Shown here in pieces: positions 52,701-61,601 of a stretch of 64,000 nucleotides of DNA. A model generated the notes under the pieces. It was not told the origin of the DNA. It was given only the letters and a program-made list of their open reading frames with translations, and did no database searches. Numbering within the stretch: position 1 is the first letter of the stretch; the number at the start of each line of letters is the position of its first letter. The DNA is from Hymenobacter daecheongensis DSM 21074 (GTDB lineage: Bacteria > Bacteroidota > Bacteroidia > Cytophagales > Hymenobacteraceae). Where the stretch lies: contig NZ_FQYN01000005.1 of the NCBI RefSeq assembly GCF_900141805.1, positions 124,001-188,000 on the forward strand, read 5' to 3'. Position numbers and translations under genes: made by a program.

Positions 52701-54554
52701 ATGAAAAAGACCCATCTCCCCCTGCTCGCCGCGGCCCTGCTCACGGCCTGCGCCCCCACGGCCAAGGTGCCCGCCACCACGGCGGCCGCGGCCCCCACCG
52801 AAGCGCCCGCCACCCCGCCCGCACCCGTGGATTGGGGCCGGCAGGCTGATGAGTTTCTAACCAGTTATTCGGCTGAATATCAGCGTCTCTACACGCAGTC
52901 CTCCGAGGCCGAATGGCGCTCCAACACCCGCATCGTGGCCGGTGACTCGACCAACGCCGTGGCCACGGCCCGCGCCAACGAGGCCATGGCCGCCTTCACC
53001 GGCAGCGCCGACAACATCAACAACCTGCGCCAGCTGCTCGAGCACAAGGACCAGCTGCAGGAGTTCCAGATCCGGCAGCTCCAGACGGCCCTCTACAATG
53101 CCGCCAACTCGCCTCAGACCATAGCCGACGTGGTGAAGCGCCGCATTAAAGCCGAAACTCAGCAGACCGAAAAGCTCTACGGCTTCGACTACAAGTACCA
53201 GGGTAAGTCCGTGACGACCAACGACCTGGATGAGCTGCTGCGCAAGGAGAATGACCCTAAAAAGCGCCAGGCCGTCTGGGAGGCCAGCAAAGCCATCGGC
53301 CCGACGCTGAAAGACGGCCTGCTGAACTTGCGCGGCCTGCGCAACCAGACTGTGCAGGCCCTGGGCTACCCCGACTATTTCACCTACCAAGCCTCCGACT
53401 ACGGCCTGAGCCGGGAGGAGATGATGACGCTGGTGCGCCAGATCAACGACGAGCTGCGGCCCTTGTACCGCGAATTGCACACCTACGCCCGCTACGAGTT
53501 GGCCAAAAAGTATAAGGTAAAGCAGGTGCCCGATTACCTGCCCGCCTCCTGGCTGCCCAACCGCTGGGGCCAGGACTGGAGCGCCATGGTGGACGTGAAA
53601 GGCGTGAACCTCGACGCCACCCTGGCCAAAAAGGGCGCGGAGTGGCAGGTGCAGCAGGCCGAGCGGTTTTATAAGAGCCTGGGCTTCCCGGCCCTGCCGC
53701 CGGTGTTCTGGCAGAAAAGCAGCCTGTACCCGCTGCCCAAAAATGCCGGTTACAAGAAGAACAACCACGCCTCGGCCTGGCACATGGACCTCAACCAGGA
53801 GGTGCGCAGCCTGATGAGCGTGGAGCCCAACACCGAGTGGTACGAAACCACTCACCACGAGCTGGGCCACATCTACTACTACCTCAGCTACGCCAACCCT
53901 GAGGTGCCGGTGCTGCTGCGGGCTGGGGCCAACCGCGCCTACCACGAGGCCATGGGCAGCCTGATGGGCCTGGCCGCCACCCAGAAGCCCTTCCTGGTGG
54001 GCCTGGGCCTCCAGGATGCCAAAGCCAAAACCGACCAGACCCAGACCCTGCTGAAAGAGGCGCTGAACTACGTGACCTTCATCCCTTTTTCCTCGGGCGT
54101 GATGAGCGAGTGGGAAAACAGCTTCTACGCCGATAAGCTGCCCGCCGACCAACTGAACGCCCGCTGGTGGGAGCTGGTAAAGAAGTACCAGGGCATCGTG
54201 CCGCCCACCGCCCGCGGGGAGCAGTACCTCGACCCGGCCACCAAGACCCACATCAACGACGACCCCGCCCAGTACTACGACTACGCCCTGTCGTACGTCA
54301 TCCTGTTCCAGCTCCACGACCACATCGCCAAAAAAATCCTGAAGCAGGACCCGCACGCCACCAACTACTACGGCAGCAAGGAAGTAGGCACCTTCCTGGC
54401 CGAAATCATGCGCCCAGGCGCCAGCAAGGACTGGCGGCAAGTGCTCAAGGAGAAAACCGGCGAAGATTTATCGGCTAGGGCGATGGTCGAGTATTTTCAG
54501 CCGCTGATGGTGTATTTGAAGGCTCAAAACAAGGGGCGGAAGTACACGATGTAG
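52701..54554 (+). CDS. M2 family peptidyl-dipeptidase (ACE-like), lipoprotein (617 aa)
   Basis: An exported zinc dipeptidyl carboxypeptidase. The signal ends in ALLTACAPT (lipobox) and a Pro/Ala/Thr linker follows to about residue 47. The catalytic motif is TTHHELGHIYYY with zinc ligands His386 and His390 and the third ligand, Glu416, in YHEAMGSLMG. Human ACE has the same elements, with the Glu two residues nearer. It removes dipeptides from peptide C-termini in the periplasm, complementing the dipeptidyl aminopeptidase at 12030. A clear terminator follows. Confidence 0.92.
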   Translation: MKKTHLPLLAAALLTACAPTAKVPATTAAAAPTEAPATPPAPVDWGRQADEFLTSYSAEYQRLYTQSSEAEWRSNTRIVAGDSTNAVATARANEAMAAFTGSADNINNLRQLLEHKDQLQEFQIRQLQTALYNAANSPQTIADVVKRRIKAETQQTEKLYGFDYKYQGKSVTTNDLDELLRKENDPKKRQAVWEASKAIGPTLKDGLLNLRGLRNQTVQALGYPDYFTYQASDYGLSREEMMTLVRQINDELRPLYRELHTYARYELAKKYKVKQVPDYLPASWLPNRWGQDWSAMVDVKGVNLDATLAKKGAEWQVQQAERFYKSLGFPALPPVFWQKSSLYPLPKNAGYKKNNHASAWHMDLNQEVRSLMSVEPNTEWYETTHHELGHIYYYLSYANPEVPVLLRAGANRAYHEAMGSLMGLAATQKPFLVGLGLQDAKAKTDQTQTLLKEALNYVTFIPFSSGVMSEWENSFYADKLPADQLNARWWELVKKYQGIVPPTARGEQYLDPATKTHINDDPAQYYDYALSYVILFQLHDHIAKKILKQDPHATNYYGSKEVGTFLAEIMRPGASKDWRQVLKEKTGEDLSARAMVEYFQPLMVYLKAQNKGRKYTM

Positions 54555-54576
54555 GTTTTTCTGAATCTTTGGAAAA

Positions 54577-54611
54577 CAAAAAGCCTCGCCGGGTACGGGC
54601 GAGGCTTTTTG
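54577..54611. terminator. Bidirectional terminator
   Basis: CAAAAAGCCTCGCC pairs with GGCGAGGCTTTTTG around a seven-base loop. It lies between the M2 gene and the convergent GAF gene (stop 54667). Confidence 0.9.
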
Positions 54612-54666
54612 CCTTTCGGGCCAGGCAACACAAACTATAAAGCGGTGACACTGCAAGGCCCTTACT

Positions 54667-55380
54667 CTATCCCGCCGCCTGCGCCATACGCCGCTTCAGA
54701 ACCTTCGCCAAACCCTCCAGCCGCCGCTCGATGAGCTGGGCTACTTCGTCGTCCTCGTAGTCGATGCCCTGGTTGCGGGAGTTGAGGTAGCGGGCCAGGG
54801 CGGAGTTTTCGTCCAGGGTGTCGGCCAGCTCGGCCTGAGCTTCCTCCCACTCCTCTTCTTGCCCGGCCCGCAGGTAGCGCACCCGCAGCTCAATGGTCTG
54901 GCTGACCAGCTGGGCCAGCCGGGCCAGAACGGCGGTTTCCTTCTCGGAAAGTGTGCGAAACTCCCGGCCGATAACGGCCAGCATCCCCACCCGCGCCCCG
55001 TCGGGCATCTGCAGGGCCGCGCCGGCGTAGAATTTCAGCCCGATGGCTTGGGCCACGTCGGGCTTGATGAGGGTGCAGCTTTCCGGCTTGTAGTCGGAAG
55101 TAACTACCGCCTGCTCCTGCAGAATGGCTGCCGAGCACATGCTTTCCACCCGCGGCAGCCCCGGAATTCCTTCGGCCCCGGTCACAGATTTAAACCACAC
55201 GTATTCGTCATCCACCAATGAAATCAGCGAGATGGGCGTGTTGAACAGCTGGGCCGCCCAGGCCGTGTAATCGTCGAAAATAGCTTCGGGCGTGGTATTG
55301 ACGATGTCGTACTGGTAGAGCGTGCGCAGGCGCGCCGCATCGTTGGCGGGCACCAGAGAATCGGGGTAGCTAGTGTTCAT
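54667..55380 (-). CDS. GAF-domain protein (237 aa)
   Basis: Residues about 15-170 form one GAF domain (LYQYDIVNTTPEAIFDDYTA, ISLISLVDDEYVWFKSVTG, CSAAILQEQAVVTSDYK), which binds small ligands or senses redox; the tail is a charged helical segment rich in Glu/Arg. No output domain such as a kinase is present. It may be a free-standing sensor. Its leader contains a strong hairpin at 55397-55427. Confidence 0.85.
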   Translation of the reverse strand: MNTSYPDSLVPANDAARLRTLYQYDIVNTTPEAIFDDYTAWAAQLFNTPISLISLVDDEYVWFKSVTGAEGIPGLPRVESMCSAAILQEQAVVTSDYKPESCTLIKPDVAQAIGLKFYAGAALQMPDGARVGMLAVIGREFRTLSEKETAVLARLAQLVSQTIELRVRYLRAGQEEEWEEAQAELADTLDENSALARYLNSRNQGIDYEDDEVAQLIERRLEGLAKVLKRRMAQAAG

Positions 55381-55396
55381 GAGGGATGGAAATAGC

Positions 55397-55427
55397 GCCG
55401 GGTTCCCTAGCAGCTAGGGAACCCGGC
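55397..55427. terminator. Hairpin between the pirin and GAF genes
   Basis: GCCGGGTTCCCTAG and CTAGGGAACCCGGC are perfect 14-bp arms around a three-base loop. There is no T-run, so it may be a processing or pausing structure in the transcript from pirin into GAF, or a terminator of the pirin gene. Confidence 0.55.
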
Positions 55428-55452
55428 ACCGGATGGAGCGACTCAGCCGCCG

Positions 55453-56172
55453 TTAGTAATTAGCCTCGCTCGAAGGCAAATCAATCAGGATGAACTGGGC
55501 GTCTTTTTTGGCCCGGATCTGCACTACATGCTCGTCGGTCATGCGGGCTTGGTCGTTGGGGCCCAGCTCGGTGCCGTTCACGAAAACGGTGCCTTCCTTC
55601 ACGTAGATGAAGGTATTGCGGATGGGAAAGGTCTTGAACTCAACCTCTTTATCTTCCTTCAGGTTCGACCAATAGATAGTGCTGTTGGAGTTCATGTACA
55701 CCACGTCTTCCAGCACCTTCTGCCCCGACACTAGCGGCATAAGCTCGTTCTTGGAATCCAGAAAGTCGAGGTCTTTCTGCTCGTAGCTGGGCGCGAGGCC
55801 TTTTTGGTTGGGCAAAAACCAGAGCTGGTAGATATGCAGGGGCTTGTCGGTGCGGTTCATTTCGCCGTGGGCCAGGCCGGTGCCGGCCGTCATGCGCTGC
55901 ACTTCGCCCTTCGGAATGGTGGTTTTGTTGCCCATCGTATCCTCGTGCGTCACCTCGCCATCCAGCACGATGGTCACGATTTCCATTTCCGAGTGCGGGT
56001 GTTGCGGAAAGCCGGAGTTGGGCGCGATATTATCGTCATTAAACACGCGCAACGGCCCGAAATGCATGTTTTTGGGGTCGTAGTAGTCGGCGAAGGAGAA
56101 CAGGAAATAGCTGCTCAGCCAGCTCACGGGCGCGGCATGATGACGGTCGGAGGCGGGGATATATTTCAGCAT
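55453..56172 (-). CDS. Pirin family cupin protein (239 aa)
   Basis: Pirins are double-cupin, iron-binding proteins; YhhW and others have quercetin 2,3-dioxygenase activity. The metal ligands are in FPQHPHSEMEIVTIVLDGEV (two His) plus His in GEVTHEDTMG and Glu in GEVQRMTAG with later His in HGEMN. It is cytosolic. Regulation is not visible; an inverted repeat lies just upstream at 56252-56348. Confidence 0.9.
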   Translation of the reverse strand: MLKYIPASDRHHAAPVSWLSSYFLFSFADYYDPKNMHFGPLRVFNDDNIAPNSGFPQHPHSEMEIVTIVLDGEVTHEDTMGNKTTIPKGEVQRMTAGTGLAHGEMNRTDKPLHIYQLWFLPNQKGLAPSYEQKDLDFLDSKNELMPLVSGQKVLEDVVYMNSNSTIYWSNLKEDKEVEFKTFPIRNTFIYVKEGTVFVNGTELGPNDQARMTDEHVVQIRAKKDAQFILIDLPSSEANY

Positions 56173-56251
56173 AGGGGTCGGAAGTGAGGAAGAAGCGAAT
56201 TGGCTAACGCATACGCGCTAACCCTGAACGAAGTTAACGCCGGCTCCCCAT

Positions 56252-56348
56252 AGCACGAAAATCCGTTGCGCGACGAGCCCCGCGAGTTCTAACAACAATC
56301 TAAGTCGTTGCTACTCGCGCAGTTCGTCGCGCAACGGATTTTCGTGCT
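56252..56348. repeat. Inverted repeat between pirin and XRE-S24 genes
   Basis: Left arm 56252-56277 (AGCACGAAAATCCGTTGCGC) pairs with 56323-56348 with one or two mismatches. It lies in the 5' region of the pirin gene and 3' of the regulator gene, both on the minus strand. Confidence 0.88.
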
Positions 56349-56362
56349 GCAGAAAGTCGGCG

Positions 56363-57169
56363 CTACACTTTGCGCATAGTACTCACTTGCTGCTGCAGAT
56401 CCAGCACGATGCTGGCCAGACGCGAGAGCGACAAGTCAGCAATGGGGAACGTGCTGCTGATGTATGACTTAGCTTCCCAGATTTCCACTACGTCTTCCAC
56501 ATTAATTTCGTAGGGCGAATACACGGGGTTGTCGGAGTGCAGCGAGAGGGTGGCGCCGTCTTTCAGGCGGTTGAACACGCGCTTGAACACGATGCCTTCC
56601 TTGCTGCTCACCACAATGCACGGCGTGCCGTCTTTCAGCGTCAGCCAGTCGTCTACGTAGCGGCCCACAATGACGGTTCCCGAGGCGATGGGCAGCATCG
56701 AGTCGCCGGCAATTTCGAAGGCGCGATAGGTGCCGCCGCTGCCGAGCATGGGCAGCCGGAACTTGGGCAGTTCCTCAATGAACTCGGGGTCGGCGTAGCC
56801 GTTGAGGTAGCCAGCGGCCGCCTTCAGCGGCACCAGCTCGATGTTCTCGTTCTGCTCCTTATCCACGGTGAGGGCCAGAATGCGCAGGTTACCGGCCGGC
56901 CGCGTCGGGTTCGGATCATCCGACGGAATAGGCGTTACCTGGCGCAGGGCGGCCTTTTGCACGCTCTTTTTGGTGAAGTCATTGGTCACCAAAGAGTCGA
57001 GCGTGATGCCGAACAGGCGGGCCATATTGACCAGCGTGCTGAGCTTGGGCTCGGCGCGGCCTTCCTCGTAAGCCCCTACTAAGGAGCGTTTTATGTTCAG
57101 CTTTTCGGCCATCTGCGCTTGCGTCAGGCTCAGTTCGCGCCGCCAGAATTTCAGGTTCGTGTTAATCAT
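56363..57169 (-). CDS. XRE regulator with LexA-like S24 peptidase domain (268 aa)
   Basis: An N-terminal HTH (LSLTQAQMAEKLNIKRSLVG) binds DNA. The C-terminal S24 domain has the Ser-Lys dyad: Ser in EIAGDSMLP and Lys in GIVFKRVFNRL. An Ala-Gly pair in LKAAAGYLNGY stands where LexA-type repressors cleave themselves. So this is likely an autocleaving repressor that responds to DNA damage or a similar signal. It lies downstream of recQ on the same strand, separated by a perfect hairpin. Confidence 0.9.
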   Translation of the reverse strand: MINTNLKFWRRELSLTQAQMAEKLNIKRSLVGAYEEGRAEPKLSTLVNMARLFGITLDSLVTNDFTKKSVQKAALRQVTPIPSDDPNPTRPAGNLRILALTVDKEQNENIELVPLKAAAGYLNGYADPEFIEELPKFRLPMLGSGGTYRAFEIAGDSMLPIASGTVIVGRYVDDWLTLKDGTPCIVVSSKEGIVFKRVFNRLKDGATLSLHSDNPVYSPYEINVEDVVEIWEAKSYISSTFPIADLSLSRLASIVLDLQQQVSTMRKV

Positions 57170-57246
57170 CGCCTAGGGGAGCCGGGAATAGATTAGAAAC
57201 CAAAGGGTTACCGGCTCGTGAAATTAGCAACAAAGACGAGACTTTA

Positions 57247-57259
57247 CTAATTCAATTAG
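57247..57259. promoter_or_regulatory. Palindromic operator candidate before the XRE-S24 gene
   Basis: CTAATTCAATTAG is a perfect 6-bp-arm palindrome around C, about 80 bp upstream of the start codon in an AT-rich segment. It is a candidate autoregulatory site. Confidence 0.35.
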
Positions 57260-57281
57260 CTTTATTTTTTTTGTAGTGAAA

Positions 57282-57339
57282 AGGTTCCCGCAGAGGAGCG
57301 CAGAGGTCGTTCAACCTCTGCGCTCCTCTGCGGGAACCT
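57282..57339. repeat. Tight hairpin, perfect 26-bp arms, after recQ
   Basis: Arms 57282-57307 (AGGTTCCCGCAGAGGAGCGC at the start) and 57314-57339 are exact reverse complements with a six-base loop. It lies 13 bp past the recQ stop codon and may work as a terminator or RNA-stability element. Its sequence belongs to no other repeat family here. Confidence 0.92.
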
Positions 57340-57351
57340 AACTTCTGAATT

Positions 57352-59586
57352 TTACTTCCCGCTCAGCCGCTTCTGATACAGCCCGGCCAGCCGCAGCTTG
57401 AAGTAGTCGTACTTCTCGCGCAGATGGTCGAACAGGTCGCGCAGCAGCGGCTCGCCACCGAGCTGGGCCCGGGCCGTCATGATTTCGGCGTACTCGCTTT
57501 GGCTCAGGAATTCCTCCAGTCGGATCTGCTGGCCTTTGGCGTACAGGGTTTCGATGTGGGCGCGGATGGTGCTGGCCGCTAGGTTGCGGCGCTCGGCAAT
57601 CTCATCCACCGTAAGCCCCTGGCGGTGCAGCAGCAGCGTATTTTCGTGGGTGTCGCCGGGCTCGCGGGTGCGGCGCGGGCGGCGGGTGTCCTCATCGTCG
57701 GGGCCGAGAGAAGTCTGGTCGGCGGCGGCGGCATCGTCGGGCGTGGGGGCACCGCCCTGGGCCAGAATTTCGCGGATAAACTGCTCGCCGTAGGTTTCGA
57801 ATTTCTTCATGCCCACGCCCGAAATACCCAGCATGGCCACGCGGGAAACCGGCCGCTCGGCGGCCATTTCCTGCAGCGTGGCATCGGAGAATACCACGTA
57901 GGGCGGCACGTTCTGTTCGTCGGCGATGCGCTTGCGGAGCTGGCGCAGCTTCTCATACAGGTCGGTGCCGGTATCGGTGGCTTTGCCGGTGCCGCGCGGC
58001 GCTCTTTTACCCCGCGGCAGCTTCTCGGCCTTCTCCGCCACCTGAAACTTCTTCATCGACTGCTGGCGCTGCCCCTGCAGCACTTCGCGGCCCAAATCGG
58101 TCATTTTCAGCGCGTAGCCTTCCTCGTAGGCAATGTAGAGCAGGCCATCATTCAGCATCTGGTGGATGTAGCTGTACCAATCCAGATAGGGCAGGTCGGC
58201 ACCCGCGCCGTAAGTTTTGATCTGGTCGTAGCCGCCGCTGAGCACGGCTTGATTGCGCATGCCGCGCAGCACATCAATCAGCAGGCCGATGCTGCCCCGC
58301 TCCCGCATCCGCACCACGGCGGAAAGGGCTTTCTGAGCCAGCAGGGTGCCGTCGAAGGTGGTGGGCGGGTTGCGGCAGATGTCGCAGTTGCCGCAGTCGT
58401 GGGGCAGGGTTTCGCCGAAGTAGTTGAGCAGGATGCGGCGGCGGCAGCTGGCGGCCTCGGCAAACTGCTGCATGCGCTCCAGCTTGGTTAGGTTGAGCTG
58501 GGTGAGGTTGGGGTTGTCCTTGGTGAGCATCTCGCGCAGGCTCATCACATCGGCGAAGCTGTAGAATAGCACGGCCGTAGCCGGGGCCCCGTCGCGGCCT
58601 CCGCGCCCGATTTCTTGGTAGTAGCCCTCGATGTTTTTGGGCAGGTTATAATGAATTACCCAGCGCACGTTGCTCTTATCGATGCCCATGCCGAAGGCGA
58701 TGGTGGCCACAATGACCTGCAGGTCGTCCTTCAAAAACCCTTCCTGCACCGCGCTGCGCTGGTTGGCGGTCATACCGGCGTGGTAGAACCCGGCCTTAAT
58801 GCCTTTCTGCTGAATCTTTTGCGCCAGCGTTTCGCACTGCTTGCGCGAGAGGCAGTAGATGATGCCCGACTCGTTGGGGTGGCGCTCGATGAACTCCAGG
58901 ATACCGCCCACGCGGTCTTGGCCGGGGCGCACGATGAGGTTGAGGTTGGGCCTATCGAAGCTGGAAAGGAACACCTGCGGCTCGTGCATGCGCAGCTGCT
59001 GCTGAATGTCGCGCTGGGTGAGGCGGTCGGCGGTGGCGGTGAGGGCAATGATGGGCACTTGCGGAAACTGCTCACGCAGCAGCCGCAACTGGGTGTATTC
59101 GGGCCGGAAATCGTGGCCCCACGACGAGATGCAGTGCGCCTCATCAATAGCGAACATACTGATGCGCAGGCGCTTCAGAAACTGCGTGAAGCCCGGCGAC
59201 ACGAGCTTCTCGGGACTCACGTAGAGCAGCTTGAGGTGGCCGTTGAGGCAGTCGCCGGCAATGCTGTTCTGCTCGCTCTGCCCCACGCTGCTGTTGATGT
59301 ACTCGGCCGATATACCGTTGGCCTTGAGCGCCTCTACCTGGTCCTTCATCAGGGCAATGAGCGGCGATACGACCACGCATACGCCCTCCATCACCACGGC
59401 CGGCACCTGGAAGCAGACCGATTTGCCGCCGCCGGTGGGCATGAGCACCACCGTGTCGCGGCCGGCCATGATGTTGGCGATGATGTCTTCCTGCATGGGC
59501 CGGAAGGAATCGTAGCCATAATACTGTTTCAGGACGCGCCGGGCCGATTCAATGGTCGGCGTGAGGGCTTCGGGGGCAAATAACAT
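57352..59586 (-). CDS. recQ: RecQ-family ATP-dependent DNA helicase with extended C-terminus (744 aa)
   Basis: Motif I is MPTGGGKSVCFQVPA, motif II AIDEAHCISSWGHDFRPEY, then VATIAFGMGIDKSNVRW (V) and QEIGRGGRDG (VI). The zinc module has Cys in ASCRRRILL and HDCGNCDICRNPP. An RQC winged helix and a HRDC domain (about 530-600: LYEKLRQLRKRIADEQNVPPY) follow, and the last 100 residues carry an HTH_40 domain (LTVDEIAERRNLAASTIRAH). It unwinds recombination intermediates. Downstream of the AAA/DUF4276 genes on the same strand. Confidence 0.95.
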   Translation of the reverse strand: MLFAPEALTPTIESARRVLKQYYGYDSFRPMQEDIIANIMAGRDTVVLMPTGGGKSVCFQVPAVVMEGVCVVVSPLIALMKDQVEALKANGISAEYINSSVGQSEQNSIAGDCLNGHLKLLYVSPEKLVSPGFTQFLKRLRISMFAIDEAHCISSWGHDFRPEYTQLRLLREQFPQVPIIALTATADRLTQRDIQQQLRMHEPQVFLSSFDRPNLNLIVRPGQDRVGGILEFIERHPNESGIIYCLSRKQCETLAQKIQQKGIKAGFYHAGMTANQRSAVQEGFLKDDLQVIVATIAFGMGIDKSNVRWVIHYNLPKNIEGYYQEIGRGGRDGAPATAVLFYSFADVMSLREMLTKDNPNLTQLNLTKLERMQQFAEAASCRRRILLNYFGETLPHDCGNCDICRNPPTTFDGTLLAQKALSAVVRMRERGSIGLLIDVLRGMRNQAVLSGGYDQIKTYGAGADLPYLDWYSYIHQMLNDGLLYIAYEEGYALKMTDLGREVLQGQRQQSMKKFQVAEKAEKLPRGKRAPRGTGKATDTGTDLYEKLRQLRKRIADEQNVPPYVVFSDATLQEMAAERPVSRVAMLGISGVGMKKFETYGEQFIREILAQGGAPTPDDAAAADQTSLGPDDEDTRRPRRTREPGDTHENTLLLHRQGLTVDEIAERRNLAASTIRAHIETLYAKGQQIRLEEFLSQSEYAEIMTARAQLGGEPLLRDLFDHLREKYDYFKLRLAGLYQKRLSGK

Positions 59587-59689
59587 TCGGTAAAAATACG
59601 ACGGTAAAACGGGAGTTTGGGGAGTTTTATCGGAGTAAGCTAACCAAAAACGGGCGGAAATGGTGCGGCCCGCTGCTGCGGTAGAACGC

Positions 59690-60295
59690 TCACAACGCTC
59701 GCAAACCCGCCACGAAATACCGAAAGCTGGCCGATTCGTTGCGGGCCGGATCGAGGTGTGGGGTGATGGTTTCGGCCCACTTCACCTTGGTTTTGGCGGC
59801 TGGGTAGCCGGCTTTCTGCAACAGTTGCTGCAACCGCTCCCAGGTATCGGTGATGGTATCCGGATCTTTGGATAGGCCTTTGAAATGCTGGCCGCGCACT
59901 GCCGGATATGCCGCCGTTATGGCCTCCCGGTCGCCCAGAAACCAGGCTTCCAACTCCTGCACGGCCAGAGCATTGAATACGTGAAACTCCTGACCGGCTG
60001 TAGCTTGCCCGTAGGTCAGCAGGCCGGCGGCGGTGGCTTTGGCTTCCATTTCAGCCAGGCGGCGCGGACCCACGCCATCGGCATCGAGCAACACCACGAC
60101 CCGCAGATCCTGCTGTCCCGGTTGCGCGAGCCGTCGGCGGTAGCCTTGCAGCAGCGGTTGCAACTGGCCCAGCAAATCCTTGCAGCCCTCGAACACCCGG
60201 TAGCGCGGCACGCAACCGGCGGGCAGCAGGTGCGGCACCAGCAGCTTCAGCGCGGCTTCGGCCGATTCCTCTTCCAGTAGAAACACCACCTGCAT
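59690..60295 (-). CDS. DUF4276 family protein, predicted TOPRIM-like (201 aa)
   Basis: The protein begins MQVVFLLEEESAEAALK, with an early Glu cluster, and later has RVVVLLDADGVGPRR, an acidic DxD strand; this E...DxD layout is that of TOPRIM-type metal sites. DUF4276 genes usually sit next to AAA ATPases. The stop codon of the upstream ATPase is one base before this ATG, so the two are translationally coupled. It may be the nuclease or effector of a two-gene system, as in PARIS-, AbiL- or OLD-like systems, which pair an ATPase with a TOPRIM-like partner; that analogy is inference. Confidence 0.75.
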   Translation of the reverse strand: MQVVFLLEEESAEAALKLLVPHLLPAGCVPRYRVFEGCKDLLGQLQPLLQGYRRRLAQPGQQDLRVVVLLDADGVGPRRLAEMEAKATAAGLLTYGQATAGQEFHVFNALAVQELEAWFLGDREAITAAYPAVRGQHFKGLSKDPDTITDTWERLQQLLQKAGYPAAKTKVKWAETITPHLDPARNESASFRYFVAGLRAL

Positions 60296-60296
60296 A

Positions 60297-61559
60297 CTAC
60301 TGCCGCGCCGGTTGGATGGAGTCCCGGTCGAGCGGGTCACCGACCTCGAAGAAGTTGCGCGTCCAGAGGTAGCCCAGCGGTGAGCCTTCCTCTACCATCG
60401 CCACGATGTCGGGCATATCGGCAATGCGCGTGGCTTGCGTGTAGCCGTCGGCGGCGCGGTGCAGAATCCAGACCTGCTCGGGTTCCAGGGCATTCAGCAA
60501 AGTCGGCGAGTGGGTTGCGACCAGCAACTGCCGCTTCTCGGTGGCCTGAAGCAGCGCTTCGGCCAGGCGGGGCAGCAGGCGCGGGTGCAGCTCGTTTTCG
60601 GGCTCTTCCAGGCCCAGCAGGCCGGCCGCGTCGGGCTCGTGCAGCAGCGTGAGCAGGGCCGTGAGCCGCAGCGTGCCATCCGACATATACTGGGCCGGCA
60701 GCGGCTTGGCAAACGGCGCATCCCGAAACCGCAGCAGCAGCCGCTCATCAGAAGTCACTTCGGTCAACACTTCGGCCAGGTTCGGAATCTGCCTCCGTAG
60801 CTCCGTAATGATGGTTTCGAGCACCCGCGGGTGCTTCAGGTGTAGGTAATAGAGGACGTTGGGCAGGTTGTCGCCGGAGGATGACAGTTTTTCGCGGGGG
60901 CCTTCGTCGGAATAGCCTTTGTGGTTGTCGGTGAGGCTGATGTAGCGGTAGGATCTAATTGTATCTACTACACCTTTGACTTGATTATTGTAAGGAATTT
61001 TTACCATCCTTACCAAGGATAGGAACGGTTGTTTAACAGTGGGATTTGTCTCATTCTCCTCAATTACAAAGTACTCCTCACCAGTTTGAGTAGAATGCTT
61101 TTTTGATGACTTAATTTGAATTGCATTCCGCTTCTCATTAACCGGTTTAATCATTGAGAAGATAACTTCACTTCTATTAGAATTATCTAAACCGAAAGCT
61201 TCTAATCGTTCATCAACAAGTGAAACCGAGCCACCTTTTTCATCAAATGCACAATAGTAGCGGAGGTTCGCTCCTGCTTTAGACAACTTTACTCCCACCT
61301 CAAACTCAATCGGCCCCTCCTGCCCCCGCGTCCGCATTCCCACAAACCGATTTCGCTTCTCCCACGCCTGCTGCAGATTCCCGCTGACTGCTTCCGCCAG
61401 AAACGCCAGCGCGTCGAGCACCGTGGATTTGCCGCTGCCGTTGGGGCCGACGAGCACCGTGAGCGGGGTCAGGTCGCGCAGCTCCAGGTCGTGCAGGGCG
61501 CGGTAGTTGCGGATGCGCAGGTAGGTGAGGCGAGGAACGGCGGCGGGAGTGGTAGACAT
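60297..61559 (-). CDS. AAA_21/OLD-like ATPase (420 aa)
   Basis: An ABC/SMC-type ATPase: Walker A is GPNGSGKST (residues 38-46), Walker B and signature are LGLEEPENELHPRLL, then LVATHSPTLLNAL and the H-loop region. The middle of the gene (60952-61305, residues about 85-202) is AT-rich, 20 of 60 bases G or C in 60961-61020 and again in 61081-61140, while both flanks are GC-rich. This suggests replacement of the variable insert by recombination. It is coupled to the DUF4276 gene and probably gates it. A defence role is plausible. Confidence 0.88.
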   Translation of the reverse strand: MSTTPAAVPRLTYLRIRNYRALHDLELRDLTPLTVLVGPNGSGKSTVLDALAFLAEAVSGNLQQAWEKRNRFVGMRTRGQEGPIEFEVGVKLSKAGANLRYYCAFDEKGGSVSLVDERLEAFGLDNSNRSEVIFSMIKPVNEKRNAIQIKSSKKHSTQTGEEYFVIEENETNPTVKQPFLSLVRMVKIPYNNQVKGVVDTIRSYRYISLTDNHKGYSDEGPREKLSSSGDNLPNVLYYLHLKHPRVLETIITELRRQIPNLAEVLTEVTSDERLLLRFRDAPFAKPLPAQYMSDGTLRLTALLTLLHEPDAAGLLGLEEPENELHPRLLPRLAEALLQATEKRQLLVATHSPTLLNALEPEQVWILHRAADGYTQATRIADMPDIVAMVEEGSPLGYLWTRNFFEVGDPLDRDSIQPARQ

Positions 61560-61601
61560 ACAAATACGGTCTGGCAGGCCGCAAAGTACGCCGTTTTGGC
61601 C

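Noticed and set aside
59690..61559. Assignment of the AAA/DUF4276 pair to PARIS or to another named system
   Set aside because: The partner is DUF4276-like rather than DUF4435, and I cannot run the models that define named systems, so only the general analogy is kept.
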